Source of the DNA: an uncultured Coriobacteriaceae bacterium
Lineage (GTDB): Bacteria > Actinomycetota > Coriobacteriia > Coriobacteriales > Coriobacteriaceae
Assembly (NCBI GenBank): GCA_944322175.1
Contig: CALUOB010000008.1
Span: forward strand, 1-35,870
DNA length: 35,870 bases
Direction: 5' to 3'
Below, piece by piece: positions 18,767 to 25,616 of this stretch (position 1 is the first letter of the stretch; the number at the start of each line of letters is the position of its first letter). Made by a program: the position numbers and the translations under genes. Under the pieces are notes generated by a model that was not told where the DNA came from, did no database searches, and saw only the letters and a list, made by a program, of their open reading frames with translations.

Positions 18767-19519
18767 ATGAGCGCCGAGCTCGGGGGCAAAGCCGCAGAGA
18801 GGTGCCCCGCCGCTGTTGCCGGCCGTGCGTGCGCTGTTATCGCTGCGGGCGGGAGCGGGAGTCGCTTGGGCCATGCGGGCGGCAAGCAGCTGCTCGAGGT
18901 GGCGGGCCTGCCGCTGGTGAGCTGGGCGCTGCGCGCGTTCGACCAGGCGGCAAGTATCGGCCATATCGTGATCGTGTGCCCGCGGGATCGCTGCGACGAG
19001 ATGCGCGCCTGCGCGCTCGATCCGCTCGGCCTTGCGACTCCGGTGAGCTTTGCCTGGTCCGGGCCGACGCGTCAGGCGTCGACGCGGGCGGGCGTTGAGG
19101 CGGTTCCGGCGTCGTGCGACATCGTTGCCATTCATGATGGCGCGCGCCCTCTCGTTACGCCCGATCTTATCGACCGCGCCGTTGCGGAGCTCGTTCGCAG
19201 CGGGGCTGACGGGCTTGTGTGCGGCCAGCCGTCGGTGGACACGCTCAAAGAAGTCGACGGCTCCGGATTTATCGCAGGCACGCCTGATCGCGCACGGTTC
19301 TGGACGGTTCAGACGCCGCAGGTGTTTCCGGTCGACGTGATGCTCAAAGCTTTTGATGCTGCGGAGCAGGAGGGGTTTGCCGGCACCGACGACGCCTCGC
19401 TCGTCGAGCGCTTGGGCTGCCGCGTCGTGCTCTTCCCGTCGCCGCGCGACAACGTCAAGGTCACCGTGCCCGAGGACGTTCCCCTTGTGGAGGCTTTGCT
19501 GCGTGCGCGACTCGGCTAA
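18767..19519 (+). CDS. ispD: 2-C-methyl-D-erythritol 4-phosphate cytidylyltransferase
   Basis: Transfers CMP to methylerythritol phosphate in the MEP pathway. The 250-residue product has a roughly 20-residue N-terminal extension before AVIAAGGSGSRLG (23-35). Family blocks are visible: IHDGARPLVTP, FWTVQTPQVF, GTDDASLVE and NVKVTVPEDV. The nucleotide-loop end reads HAGGKQLLEVAG, with Gly in place of the Pro of the usual PKQ, but the key Lys40 and Gln41 remain. ATG 18767 is three bases after the disA stop, with GGGGAG in the disA end. ispF follows after a 289-bp AT-rich gap, which is unusual because these two genes are often adjacent or fused. Confidence 0.93.
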   Translation: MSAELGGKAAERCPAAVAGRACAVIAAGGSGSRLGHAGGKQLLEVAGLPLVSWALRAFDQAASIGHIVIVCPRDRCDEMRACALDPLGLATPVSFAWSGPTRQASTRAGVEAVPASCDIVAIHDGARPLVTPDLIDRAVAELVRSGADGLVCGQPSVDTLKEVDGSGFIAGTPDRARFWTVQTPQVFPVDVMLKAFDAAEQEGFAGTDDASLVERLGCRVVLFPSPRDNVKVTVPEDVPLVEALLRARLG

Positions 19520-19530
19520 TGTAAAAAATC

Positions 19531-19686
19531 GCCCGAAGTGTTCAAATTTGCAAGTTTTCAGTCGTTTTTCGGTGTCCAAGAGGCTGTCTGCCTTCGCACG
19601 GACAAGCTTATCTGCGCAAACGTTATTCAGAAAACATTCAGAATGGCATAAACAACTGAAAATGTGCGTTTTTGAACAGTTTGGCC
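19531..19686. repeat. AT-rich element bounded by about 40-bp imperfect inverted repeats
   Basis: The left arm (19531-19570) and right arm (19646-19686) are imperfect reverse complements. Core matches on the right arm are ACTGAAAA, TGC, TTTGAACA and TT-GG-C, which pair with TGTTCAAATTTGCAAGTTTTCAGT on the left apart from a few mismatches. The roughly 75 bp between them are AT-rich and contain no open frame. Composition differs sharply from the flanking genes, which suggests either a structured RNA or a small non-autonomous mobile or repetitive element. Confidence 0.6.
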
Positions 19687-19766
19687 CCAAGATGTCTGTA
19701 GGCACCGTGTTCCAGGCGGTTTCTGGGCGCTAACCGTGCATGCGTTCCTCGCTGCGCCGGATGCGG

Positions 19767-19772
19767 TATGAT
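19767..19772 (+). promoter_or_regulatory. Probable -10 of an ispF promoter
   Basis: TATGAT, the same hexamer seen before greA and in the murE/rdgB region, lies 37 bases before the ispF start. No good -35 is visible. Confidence 0.35.
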
Positions 19773-19808
19773 GCAGACGTTCGACGAACCTGCAGAAAGG
19801 GTCGCATC

Positions 19809-20297
19809 GTGCAACACGCACTTCGCATAGGTCATGGCTACGACGTGCATCGGCTCGTCGACGGACGCCGCTGCATCATCGGCGGCGTCGAGATTCCGTA
19901 CGAGAAGGGCCTGCTCGGCCATTCCGACGCCGACGTGCTGGCGCATGCGCTGGCAGATGCTATCCTCGGCGCTTGCCGCGGCGGCGACATCGGCAAGCTG
20001 TTCCCCGACACCGATCCTGCTTATGAAGGAGCCGACTCGCTCGTGCTGTTGCGTCGGGTTATGGAGTACGCGCGCGAGCTGGGCTACGCGTTCGTTGACG
20101 CCGACTGCACGATCGCGTGCCAGGCTCCCAAGATCAGCCCGTATCGAGACCAAATGCGCGAGAACCTTGCCTCTGCGCTCGACGTGTCGGTTGACCAGGT
20201 GGGCGTCAAGGCAACCACGACTGAGAAACTCGGCTGGGAAGGCAAGGGCGAGGGCATCGGCGCGTGGGCGGTGTGCCTGTTCGAACGATGTAGCTAA
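19809..20297 (+). CDS. ispF: 2-C-methyl-D-erythritol 2,4-cyclodiphosphate synthase
   Basis: Trimeric zinc enzyme that cyclises CDP-ME-2-phosphate in the MEP pathway. With GTG 19809 the product is 162 residues, the normal length. Metal ligands D12 and H14 (GYDVHRL) and H46 (DVLAHALAD) are present, as are GDIGKLFPDTDP and the C-terminal KATTTEKLGWEGKGEGIG. GTG 19809 has AAAGGG eight bases upstream; an in-frame ATG at 19740 would add 23 unrelated residues. cysS follows after 62 bp. Confidence 0.94.
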   Translation: MQHALRIGHGYDVHRLVDGRRCIIGGVEIPYEKGLLGHSDADVLAHALADAILGACRGGDIGKLFPDTDPAYEGADSLVLLRRVMEYARELGYAFVDADCTIACQAPKISPYRDQMRENLASALDVSVDQVGVKATTTEKLGWEGKGEGIGAWAVCLFERCS

Positions 20298-20359
20298 GCG
20301 CATAAGCGTGACGACGTGTCCAACGCACTGCAGCCAACCTCCGCAGGAGAAGCATCATC

Positions 20360-21832
20360 ATGAAGATTTACAACAGCAGCACGCATAAAAAAGAAGAGTT
20401 CCGCCCGGTAGAGGAGGGCAAGGTCCGCATGTACGTGTGCGGACCCACAGTCTACGACAACATCCACATCGGCAACGCGCGCACGTTCATCAGCTTCGAC
20501 GTTATTCGCCGCTGGCTGATCGCCTCCGGCTATGAAGTGACGTTCGCCCAGAACCTCACCGATGTGGACGACAAGATCATCAACCGCGCCAACGAGCAGG
20601 GCCGCACGGCGGAGGAGGTCGCCGAGGAGTTCTCGAAGAAGTTCATCGACGTGATGCGTCGCGCCAACGTGATGGACCCCGACGTGCGTCCGCGTGCGAC
20701 CAAAGAGATCGGCCCCATGATCGGCATGATCAAGACCCTCATCGAGGGCGGTCACGCCTATGCGGCCGACAACGGCGACGTGTACTTCTCGGTGAGGAGC
20801 GATCCGTCCTACGGCGAGGTCTCGGGTCGCAAGATCGACGACCTCATGGTCGGCGCCCGCATCGAGGAAAACGAAGACAAAAACGACCCGCTCGACTTTG
20901 CCCTGTGGAAGGCCGCCAAGCCCGGCGAGCCCATGTGGAACTCGCCGTGGGGCAAGGGCCGCCCCGGTTGGCACACCGAGTGCGCGGCGATGGTGCACCG
21001 TTACCTGGGGTGCCCGATCGATATTCACGGCGGCGGCTCCGATCTGGCCTTCCCGCATCACGAGAACGAGTGCGCCCAGGCAACCTGCGCCTGGCACGAG
21101 GGCTTTGCCAACACCTGGATGCACACGGGCATGCTGCTCGTGGACGGCGAGAAGATGAGCAAGAGCCTGGGCAACTTCTTCACGCTGGAGGAGGTGCTCG
21201 AGAAGCACTCCGCGGCGGCGCTTCGCCTGCTCATGCTGCAGACGCATTACCGCAGCCCGCTCGACTTCTCGTGGGAGCGACTCGAAGGCGCGGAGAACTC
21301 GCTCGCGCGCATCGCGGGTACCGTGCGCAATCTCAAGTGGGCAGCCGACCATGCGGAGGGACAGCCTGATGCCGAGCTCGCAGCAGGCCTCACGTCCGCC
21401 ATGGAGCGCGCCGCCGCTGAGTACGAGGCGTGCATGAACGACGATTTCAACACCGCCGGAGCCGTTGCAGCGTACTTCCAGCTCGTCACCGAGGCCAACA
21501 CCTATCTCGATCAGGCGGCGGGCGCGGTCGACCCCGAGGTGGCCCGTACGTGCGGCGCCGTTATCGCCGGGGCCCTCGCGCAGCTGGGCGTTGAGCTTCC
21601 GGTTATTGAGGAGCCGCTGCCGGTTGGGCTTTTGGGCGTAGCCGCAGGGCTGTGCGCCTATACCGGCGACAACGTCGACGAGGCTGCCGAGAAGATCCTC
21701 GCTGCCCGTGCCGAGGCCCGCGCCGCCAAGAACTGGGAGGTGGCCGACGCCATCCGAGACCAGCTCAAAGACATGGGCCTCATGATCGAGGACACCTCGG
21801 CCGGCTCCCGTATCAAGCACCTCGCTTCTTAA
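20360..21832 (+). CDS. cysS: Cysteinyl-tRNA synthetase
   Basis: Class I synthetase charging tRNA-Cys, 490 residues. The HIGH motif reads HIGN (36-39) in VYDNIHIGNARTF, which is common in CysRS; KMSKS is at 265-269 in GEKMSKSLGNFF. Zinc ligands fit C27 (YVCGPTVYD), C208 (WHTEC) and H233/H234 (FPHHENE), used to discriminate cysteine. The anticodon-binding DALR-type domain follows from about residue 340. ATG 20360 has AGGAG about 11 bases upstream. It sits with ispD, ispF and rlmB as in many Firmicutes. Confidence 0.96.
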   Translation: MKIYNSSTHKKEEFRPVEEGKVRMYVCGPTVYDNIHIGNARTFISFDVIRRWLIASGYEVTFAQNLTDVDDKIINRANEQGRTAEEVAEEFSKKFIDVMRRANVMDPDVRPRATKEIGPMIGMIKTLIEGGHAYAADNGDVYFSVRSDPSYGEVSGRKIDDLMVGARIEENEDKNDPLDFALWKAAKPGEPMWNSPWGKGRPGWHTECAAMVHRYLGCPIDIHGGGSDLAFPHHENECAQATCAWHEGFANTWMHTGMLLVDGEKMSKSLGNFFTLEEVLEKHSAAALRLLMLQTHYRSPLDFSWERLEGAENSLARIAGTVRNLKWAADHAEGQPDAELAAGLTSAMERAAAEYEACMNDDFNTAGAVAAYFQLVTEANTYLDQAAGAVDPEVARTCGAVIAGALAQLGVELPVIEEPLPVGLLGVAAGLCAYTGDNVDEAAEKILAARAEARAAKNWEVADAIRDQLKDMGLMIEDTSAGSRIKHLAS

Positions 21833-21941
21833 GGCAGTCTCCTTCGCCGTTTGGTTTTAGCGGCGGGTTTTCGGGCGCTTTCCGAGACGCCCGTTCCAGC
21901 AGCAGGGTCCTTTGAGAGATCCGGATCGCTGGACGTAGGTG

Positions 21942-22002
21942 AGCATCGTGCGGACGACTATGCCTCCATGCGGAGCGCTCGTCGGCCGCCCGATGCTTTT
22001 TT
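21942..22002 (+). terminator. Long intrinsic terminator between cysS and rlmB
   Basis: AGCATCG (21942-21948) pairs with CGATGCT (21991-21997); inside, GCGG (21950-21953) with CCGC (21986-21989), CGAC (21955-21958) with GTCG (21981-21984), and CTCC/GGAG at the tip. The stem is followed by TTTTTT (21997-22002). It begins about 110 nt after the cysS stop and ends about 105 nt before rlmB, so rlmB probably has its own promoter or is attenuated. Confidence 0.75.
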
Positions 22003-22107
22003 CTCGATCGGGCTGGCGCAGACGCGTTTGGGGTGCGCCGCGACGTCCGGCAATGTGACAATAGCTGAGAACAGCAGGCACGACCATCCGTGTGAAAAGG
22101 AGCATCC

Positions 22108-23040
22108 ATGGCTAAGCAGGGCCGACCGACATCTGAACGCGGGCGCGGCGGCAAGCGGGCGCATGCCGGTGCCGCCCATGGTCCGCGCGCGTCCGAGAAG
22201 CGCGGCTCCGGCGCCTCTCGATCCTCGCGCCCGCAAGGGCCGCGCGGAGCGGCGCCCCGCGGCAACTACATCGAAGGCCGGCGCGCTGCGGCGGAGGCTC
22301 TACGCTGCGGCTTTCCCGTCAAACGGGCGCTTATCGCCAAGGAGGCCGTGGCGCCAGGGCAGGGGCGCGGGCGCGATCCCGAGTTCGACCGTATCGTCGC
22401 GGCGGTGACGCGCGCGGGCGTTCCTGTGCGGGAGGTTCCGCGCTCCGAGCTCGATCGTCTGAGCTCCCATGGCGCTCACCAGGGCATCGTGCTCGAGGCT
22501 AAGTCGTTCCCGTACGTTTCGATCGAGGAGATCATCGCCTCTGCGGGCAGCGGTCCGGCGCTGGTGGTGGTTCTCGACCACGTGACCGACGAGGGCAACT
22601 TCGGCGCCATCGTTCGCTCGGCTGAAGTCGTGGGCGCTGCAGGTGTTGTCATCGCCGGCAAGCGCGCGGCGAGCGTGGGAGTAGGCGCGTACAAGACGAG
22701 CGCCGGTGCCGTTATGCACATCCCCATTGCGCAGGTCCCCAACATTGCTACGGCGCTCGACCAGCTCAAAGAGGCCGGTTTTTGGGTTGGCGGTTCGAGC
22801 GAGCATGCCGAACAAGATGTATGGGGGTCCCCGCTCGAGGGCCGCATCGCGTTGGTCATGGGCTCGGAGGGCGCGGGCATTTCGCGTCTCGTGCTCGAGA
22901 AGTGCGATTTTCTCGTCAAGCTGCCTCAGCGCGGGGCAACCGAGAGCCTGAACGTGGCGCAGGCGGCAACCGTTATGTGCTACGAGTGGCTGCGCGCCAA
23001 CTGGCCGGCGCTCGGGGCTGATGAAGAGGCGGGCGCATAG
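22108..23040 (+). CDS. rlmB: 23S rRNA (guanosine-2'-O)-methyltransferase, TrmH/SpoU family (RlmB)
   Basis: SPOUT methyltransferase expected to modify G2251-equivalent in 23S rRNA with S-adenosylmethionine. The 310 residues comprise a basic low-complexity N-terminus (1-51, rich in Arg, Gly, Ser), the substrate-binding domain starting NYIEGRRAAAEAL (about 53-130) and the knotted catalytic domain with LDHVTDEGNFGAIVRSAE (about 156-173), LVMGSEGAGISRL (249-261) and ESLNVAQAA (280-288). ATG 22108 follows AAAGGAG. RlmB versus another TrmH paralogue is decided mainly by the cysS-rlmB-yacP synteny. The yacP start lies one base after its stop. Confidence 0.9.
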   Translation: MAKQGRPTSERGRGGKRAHAGAAHGPRASEKRGSGASRSSRPQGPRGAAPRGNYIEGRRAAAEALRCGFPVKRALIAKEAVAPGQGRGRDPEFDRIVAAVTRAGVPVREVPRSELDRLSSHGAHQGIVLEAKSFPYVSIEEIIASAGSGPALVVVLDHVTDEGNFGAIVRSAEVVGAAGVVIAGKRAASVGVGAYKTSAGAVMHIPIAQVPNIATALDQLKEAGFWVGGSSEHAEQDVWGSPLEGRIALVMGSEGAGISRLVLEKCDFLVKLPQRGATESLNVAQAATVMCYEWLRANWPALGADEEAGA

Positions 23041-23041
23041 C

Positions 23042-23737
23042 ATGGGAAATCGCAAGAAGGCCAAAGCTAAGCGCTTTGCCAAGGTCGACCGCGGCTCTAC
23101 GGGCGCTTCTCCGGCATACGCGCACGGCGTGGGCAACGCGTTTAGTTCTGCGCCTGCCCGCTCGGGGCTTCCGACGCCGGGGGGCCGTGCGCGCTCGGGC
23201 AAGCGACCGTTGCTCGTGGTCGACGGCTACAACGTCATCTATGCCACGCCTCGCTACGAGCGGCTTGTCTACGACCGTAGCGACGACCCGCTTTCGCGCG
23301 ACGTTTACCCGCGTGCGCGTGAGGCGCTGATCTCCGACGTCGCGGCATTTGCCCAGGCGAGCTACGACGCGGTCGTGGTGTTTGACGGTGCCGGAAACAA
23401 GAACCCGGAGCGCCCCAACATCGGGGCAGCGGGCGTGAGGGTGATCTTCTCCCCGCCCAACGTATCGGCGGACCGCGTGATCGAGCAGCTCTGCACCGAC
23501 GCGCGCGAGGAGGGCCGCGAGGTTGCCGTGGCAACGAGCGACGGCACGATTCAGGCGGTTGCGATGGGCAAAGGCGTCACGCGCATCTCGGCGCGCATGC
23601 TCACCGAGGAGATCCGCGAGGTCAACGAGTCGGTCCAGCGCGAGATCGATGAGGCTCCGCCCATGAAGCTCACCATGGCCGATCGCCTGAGCCCCGAGAT
23701 GCGCGCAAAGCTCGACGCCCTTCGCGGGCGCGTCTAG
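23042..23737 (+). CDS. YacP/Rae1-like NYN-domain ribonuclease
   Basis: Predicted PIN-like endoribonuclease; in Bacillus the family member Rae1 (YacP) cleaves mRNA in the ribosome A site. With ATG 23042 the product is 231 residues: a basic, poorly conserved N-terminus (1-53), then the NYN core with LLVVDGYNVIYA (57-68, D61), AVVVFDGAGN (110-119, D115), VSADRVIEQL (141-150, D144) and VAVATSDGTIQ (161-171, D167), the acidic residues expected of the active site. An in-frame ATG at 23021 overlapping the rlmB end is an alternative start. Position immediately after rlmB matches the conserved rlmB-yacP pair. Confidence 0.87.
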   Translation: MGNRKKAKAKRFAKVDRGSTGASPAYAHGVGNAFSSAPARSGLPTPGGRARSGKRPLLVVDGYNVIYATPRYERLVYDRSDDPLSRDVYPRAREALISDVAAFAQASYDAVVVFDGAGNKNPERPNIGAAGVRVIFSPPNVSADRVIEQLCTDAREEGREVAVATSDGTIQAVAMGKGVTRISARMLTEEIREVNESVQREIDEAPPMKLTMADRLSPEMRAKLDALRGRV

Positions 23738-23755
23738 AGCGTCGCCTGCCAAAGC

Positions 23756-23784
23756 TTGCAGTTTCGAGCCGCGGACGATATCCT
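23756..23784 (+). promoter_or_regulatory. Promoter of tRNA-Thr
   Basis: TTGCAG (23756-23761), 17-bp spacer, TATCCT (23779-23784). The same -10 hexamer is used in the pheST promoter. Confidence 0.55.
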
Positions 23785-23791
23785 AAGTACC

Positions 23792-23820
23792 GCTGCGAGC
23801 GCCCAACGGCCTCTCGCAGC
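23792..23820 (+). other. Leader hairpin before tRNA-Thr
   Basis: Perfect 8-bp stem GCTGCGAG (23792-23799)/CTCGCAGC (23813-23820) in the expected 5' leader of the tRNA precursor. Confidence 0.45.
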
Positions 23821-23830
23821 AAACAAAACC

Positions 23831-23905
23831 GCCAGCGTGGCTCAACGGTAGAGCAAGTGATTTGTAATCACTGGGTTGCGGGTTCGATTCCTGTCGCTGG
23901 CTCCA
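23831..23905 (+). tRNA. tRNA-Thr(TGT)
   Basis: Complete cloverleaf with encoded CCA (23903-23905). Acceptor GCCAGCG (23831-23837) pairs with CGCTGGC (23895-23901), discriminator T. Anticodon stem AGTGA/TCACT (23856-23860/23868-23872) encloses TTTGTAA, giving anticodon TGT, which reads ACA. T-loop sequence GTTCGATTC is at 23882-23890. The last 21 bases are repeated 185 bp downstream. Confidence 0.95.
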
Positions 23906-23972
23906 GAAACGCAACGGGCCCGGTCCGATACCAGGACTGGGCCCGTTTCTGCATCGCGCCGGAATCGAACAC
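23885..23972 (+). repeat. 88-bp direct repeat, copy 1 (tRNA-Thr 3' end plus terminator)
   Basis: Identical to 24070-24157 except one base (T23938 versus C24123). It begins in the T-loop of tRNA-Thr, covers the rest of the tRNA and CCA, the terminator and about 25 further bases ending GGAATCGAACAC. That end is the reverse complement of the tRNA T-arm GTTCGATTCC, so the unit itself can fold into one long hairpin. Confidence 0.9.
23914..23949 (+). terminator. Terminator of tRNA-Thr
   Basis: 13-bp stem ACGGGCCCGGTCC (23914-23926)/GGACTGGGCCCGT (23934-23946) with one G-T pair, 7-nt loop, then TTCT. The duplicated copy at 24099-24134 has a perfect stem. Confidence 0.85.
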
Positions 23973-24069
23973 GGTTGCGGGCGCGGAGCTGAGCGAACGC
24001 GCGAGCGTTCGCCAGCGCAGCGCGCAAGGGCCCGGAGGGCCCGCAGCGGGGGCGCGGCGCCAGCCGCGC
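23973..24069. other. 97-bp GC-rich segment between the two direct-repeat copies
   Basis: No coding potential. Three hairpins: GCGAACGC (23993-24000)/GCGTTCGC (24005-24012), GGGCC (24028-24032)/GGCCC (24038-24042), and GCGCGGC (24052-24058)/GCCGCGC (24063-24069). It starts with GGTTGCGGG, a short match to the sequence just before the T-loop of the intact tRNA. Confidence 0.6.
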
Positions 24070-24157
24070 CGATTCCTGTCGCTGGCTCCAGAAACGCAAC
24101 GGGCCCGGTCCGATACCAGGACCGGGCCCGTTTCTGCATCGCGCCGGAATCGAACAC
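24070..24157 (+). repeat. 88-bp direct repeat, copy 2 (tRNA-Thr 3' fragment plus terminator)
   Basis: The first 21 bases (24070-24090) are the 3' end of tRNA-Thr with CCA but no 5' half, so this is a tRNA fragment, not a gene. A perfect-stem terminator follows (24099-24134). Layout is that of a tRNA-targeted attachment-site scar or of a tandem duplication with deletion. Confidence 0.88.
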
Positions 24158-24161
24158 ATGC

Positions 24162-24282
24162 CAAATAACGCTCTTAACGCCGTTTTTTGGCCACCCTCAT
24201 CTACCTGCGCAAATATGAGATATTCGCAGGTAGATGATGGAGAAGAGCCCCGGCCAAAATGCGCCGTTAACAGCGTATTTTG
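24162..24282. repeat. 121-bp nested palindromic element
   Basis: Outer arms of 31 bp (24162-24192 and 24252-24282) match as reverse complements at about 24 of 31 positions, with conserved blocks CAAA, ACGCT, TTAACG and TTTTGGCC. Inner arms of 16 bp (24194-24209 and 24225-24240) match at 15 of 16, core CATCTACCTGCG/CGCAGGTAGATG. The tip AATAT-GAG-ATATT adds five pairs. The whole can fold into one long imperfect hairpin or cruciform. It is less GC-rich than its surroundings and begins four bases after the tRNA fragment repeat. No open frame. Confidence 0.8.
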
Positions 24283-24285
24283 TCC

Positions 24286-24377
24286 GGGGGGGGGTTGGAG
24301 ACGGGGCCCTTTACGAGGGGGGGGGTACTTGGGTGACGGTTGGCCCAGGGTGGGCCTCGGGGCTGGCTCTTGGTCCT
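24286..24377 (+). other. G-rich segment with two nine-G tracts, downstream of degV
   Basis: G9 at 24286-24294 and G9 at 24317-24325, with further GGGG and GGG runs up to the degV stop. On the plus strand this could form a G-quadruplex; on the degV transcript it would be a C-rich 3' end. No hairpin-plus-T terminator for degV is evident here. Confidence 0.5.
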
Positions 24378-25247
24378 TTAGCGCTTGTCGGCGAGGAAGA
24401 AGAGCGCCATGGTTCCGGGGCCGGAATGGGCCCCGATAACAGGGTCGACGTAGTTGATGCGCACGTCTTGCACGCCGAGCTTCTCGCGGATCTGCCCGGC
24501 TACGTACTCCGCGTCCTCCAGGCAGTCACCGTGGGTGATAAACACCGGCTCCTGGATGGGCCTGACAGCGCTTTGCTCCATGTGCTTGACAAGGGCGTTG
24601 AGCGACTTCTTGCGGCCGCGGACCTTTTCGAGCGGGATGAGCCTGCCTTCATCGTCAACATGCATGACCGGTTTTATGTTGAGCACCGTGCCCGCCCAAG
24701 CGCTCGTGCGGCTGACGCGACCGCCTCGGAAAAGGAACATGAGGTCGTCGACCGTGAACCAATGGGCGAGGTGCAGGCGGTTCTCGACCACCCAGCGGGC
24801 CACCTCTTCGAGACTCTTGCCCTCCCGCGCGAGCCTCGCGGCGTGGTAGACGAGAAGCCCTTGGCCGCCCGAGGCCGCGAGCGTGTCGATGGCAATGAGC
24901 CGGCGGTTGGGGTAGTTGGGCGCGAGTTGCTGGAAGAGCAGGTCGGCGGCCTCGTAGGTTCCCGAGAGCGCGCTGGAGAAGCCGAGGAACAGCACGTCCT
25001 TGCCCTTCTCGAGAAGTCCGCGAACGAGCTCTTCGGATTCGCTCATGTTGGGGAGCGAGGTCTTGATGACCTTTCCCTCGCGCATCATGGTGTAGAACTG
25101 CTTGAGGTCGGTGACCTCTCCCTTGAGGTAGCTGCGGTACTCCTCGCCGTCAACAAGGAAGCGCAAGGGGAGGATGTGGATGCCGAGCTCGTCGATGGTC
25201 GCCTCGGTGAGGTTGCAGCACGAGTCGGTGACGATGGCGTAGTCCAT
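24378..25247 (-). CDS. DegV family fatty-acid-binding protein
   Basis: DegV/FakB-type protein that binds a fatty acid; FakB members present it to the FakA kinase for phospholipid synthesis. The 289-residue product has AIVTDSCCNL (4-13), the KTSLPNMSE loop (62-70), SSALSGTYEAA (91-101), a middle VSRTSAWAGTVLNIKPVMHV block and C-terminal IGAHSGPGTMALFF (271-284), where His274 and the T7-D8-S9 segment fit the lipid-headgroup site. ATG 25247 has GAAAGG six bases upstream on the minus strand. It is transcribed away from the STAND/SARP regulator gene; no fakA is in the window. Confidence 0.9.
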   Translation of the reverse strand: MDYAIVTDSCCNLTEATIDELGIHILPLRFLVDGEEYRSYLKGEVTDLKQFYTMMREGKVIKTSLPNMSESEELVRGLLEKGKDVLFLGFSSALSGTYEAADLLFQQLAPNYPNRRLIAIDTLAASGGQGLLVYHAARLAREGKSLEEVARWVVENRLHLAHWFTVDDLMFLFRGGRVSRTSAWAGTVLNIKPVMHVDDEGRLIPLEKVRGRKKSLNALVKHMEQSAVRPIQEPVFITHGDCLEDAEYVAGQIREKLGVQDVRINYVDPVIGAHSGPGTMALFFLADKR

Positions 25248-25616
25248 GCGAAGCCTTTCTCGATGCGTGCGCGCCGCAGCGCTTGTAGCCGCGGCCGCAT
25301 GGGTAATTTCTCTAGTCTACTACGGTCGTGTTTCGGGCTTTGTGCGATCCAGACGTACTCGTTGGCGAGAAGTGCCCTGTGTGCTGCAACTGGTACCGAA
25401 TCAAACACGATTCCAACAACTCCGGCCGTGCGAACCGTTGGCCGACGGAAAGCCGCCGTTGGCTGAAAACCACCCCTCCCCTGACTGTCACATCTTCTGC
25501 GACCAAGCGCACTGCCTGTGGAAAACTGCTCGTCTGTGGTAGCTTCTTTCGCACTCCAGCTGCAGATAGCCTGAAAGTGCGCCCGGGAGGGTGAGAGGGC
25601 CGAGGAGGTTGTCACG
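25248..25616. other. 369-bp divergent intergenic region between degV and the STAND/SARP gene
   Basis: No gene is seen. I found no convincing promoter pair for either direction. The segment 25300-25560 is less GC-rich than its neighbours, with short related stretches CCGTTGGCC and CCGTTGGCT (25435-25462). The forward gene RBS GAGGAGG is at its right end (25602-25608). Confidence 0.4.

Noticed and set aside
24070-24090. Second tRNA-Thr gene
   Set aside because: Only the last 21 bases are present; no acceptor 5' strand, D-arm or anticodon arm.
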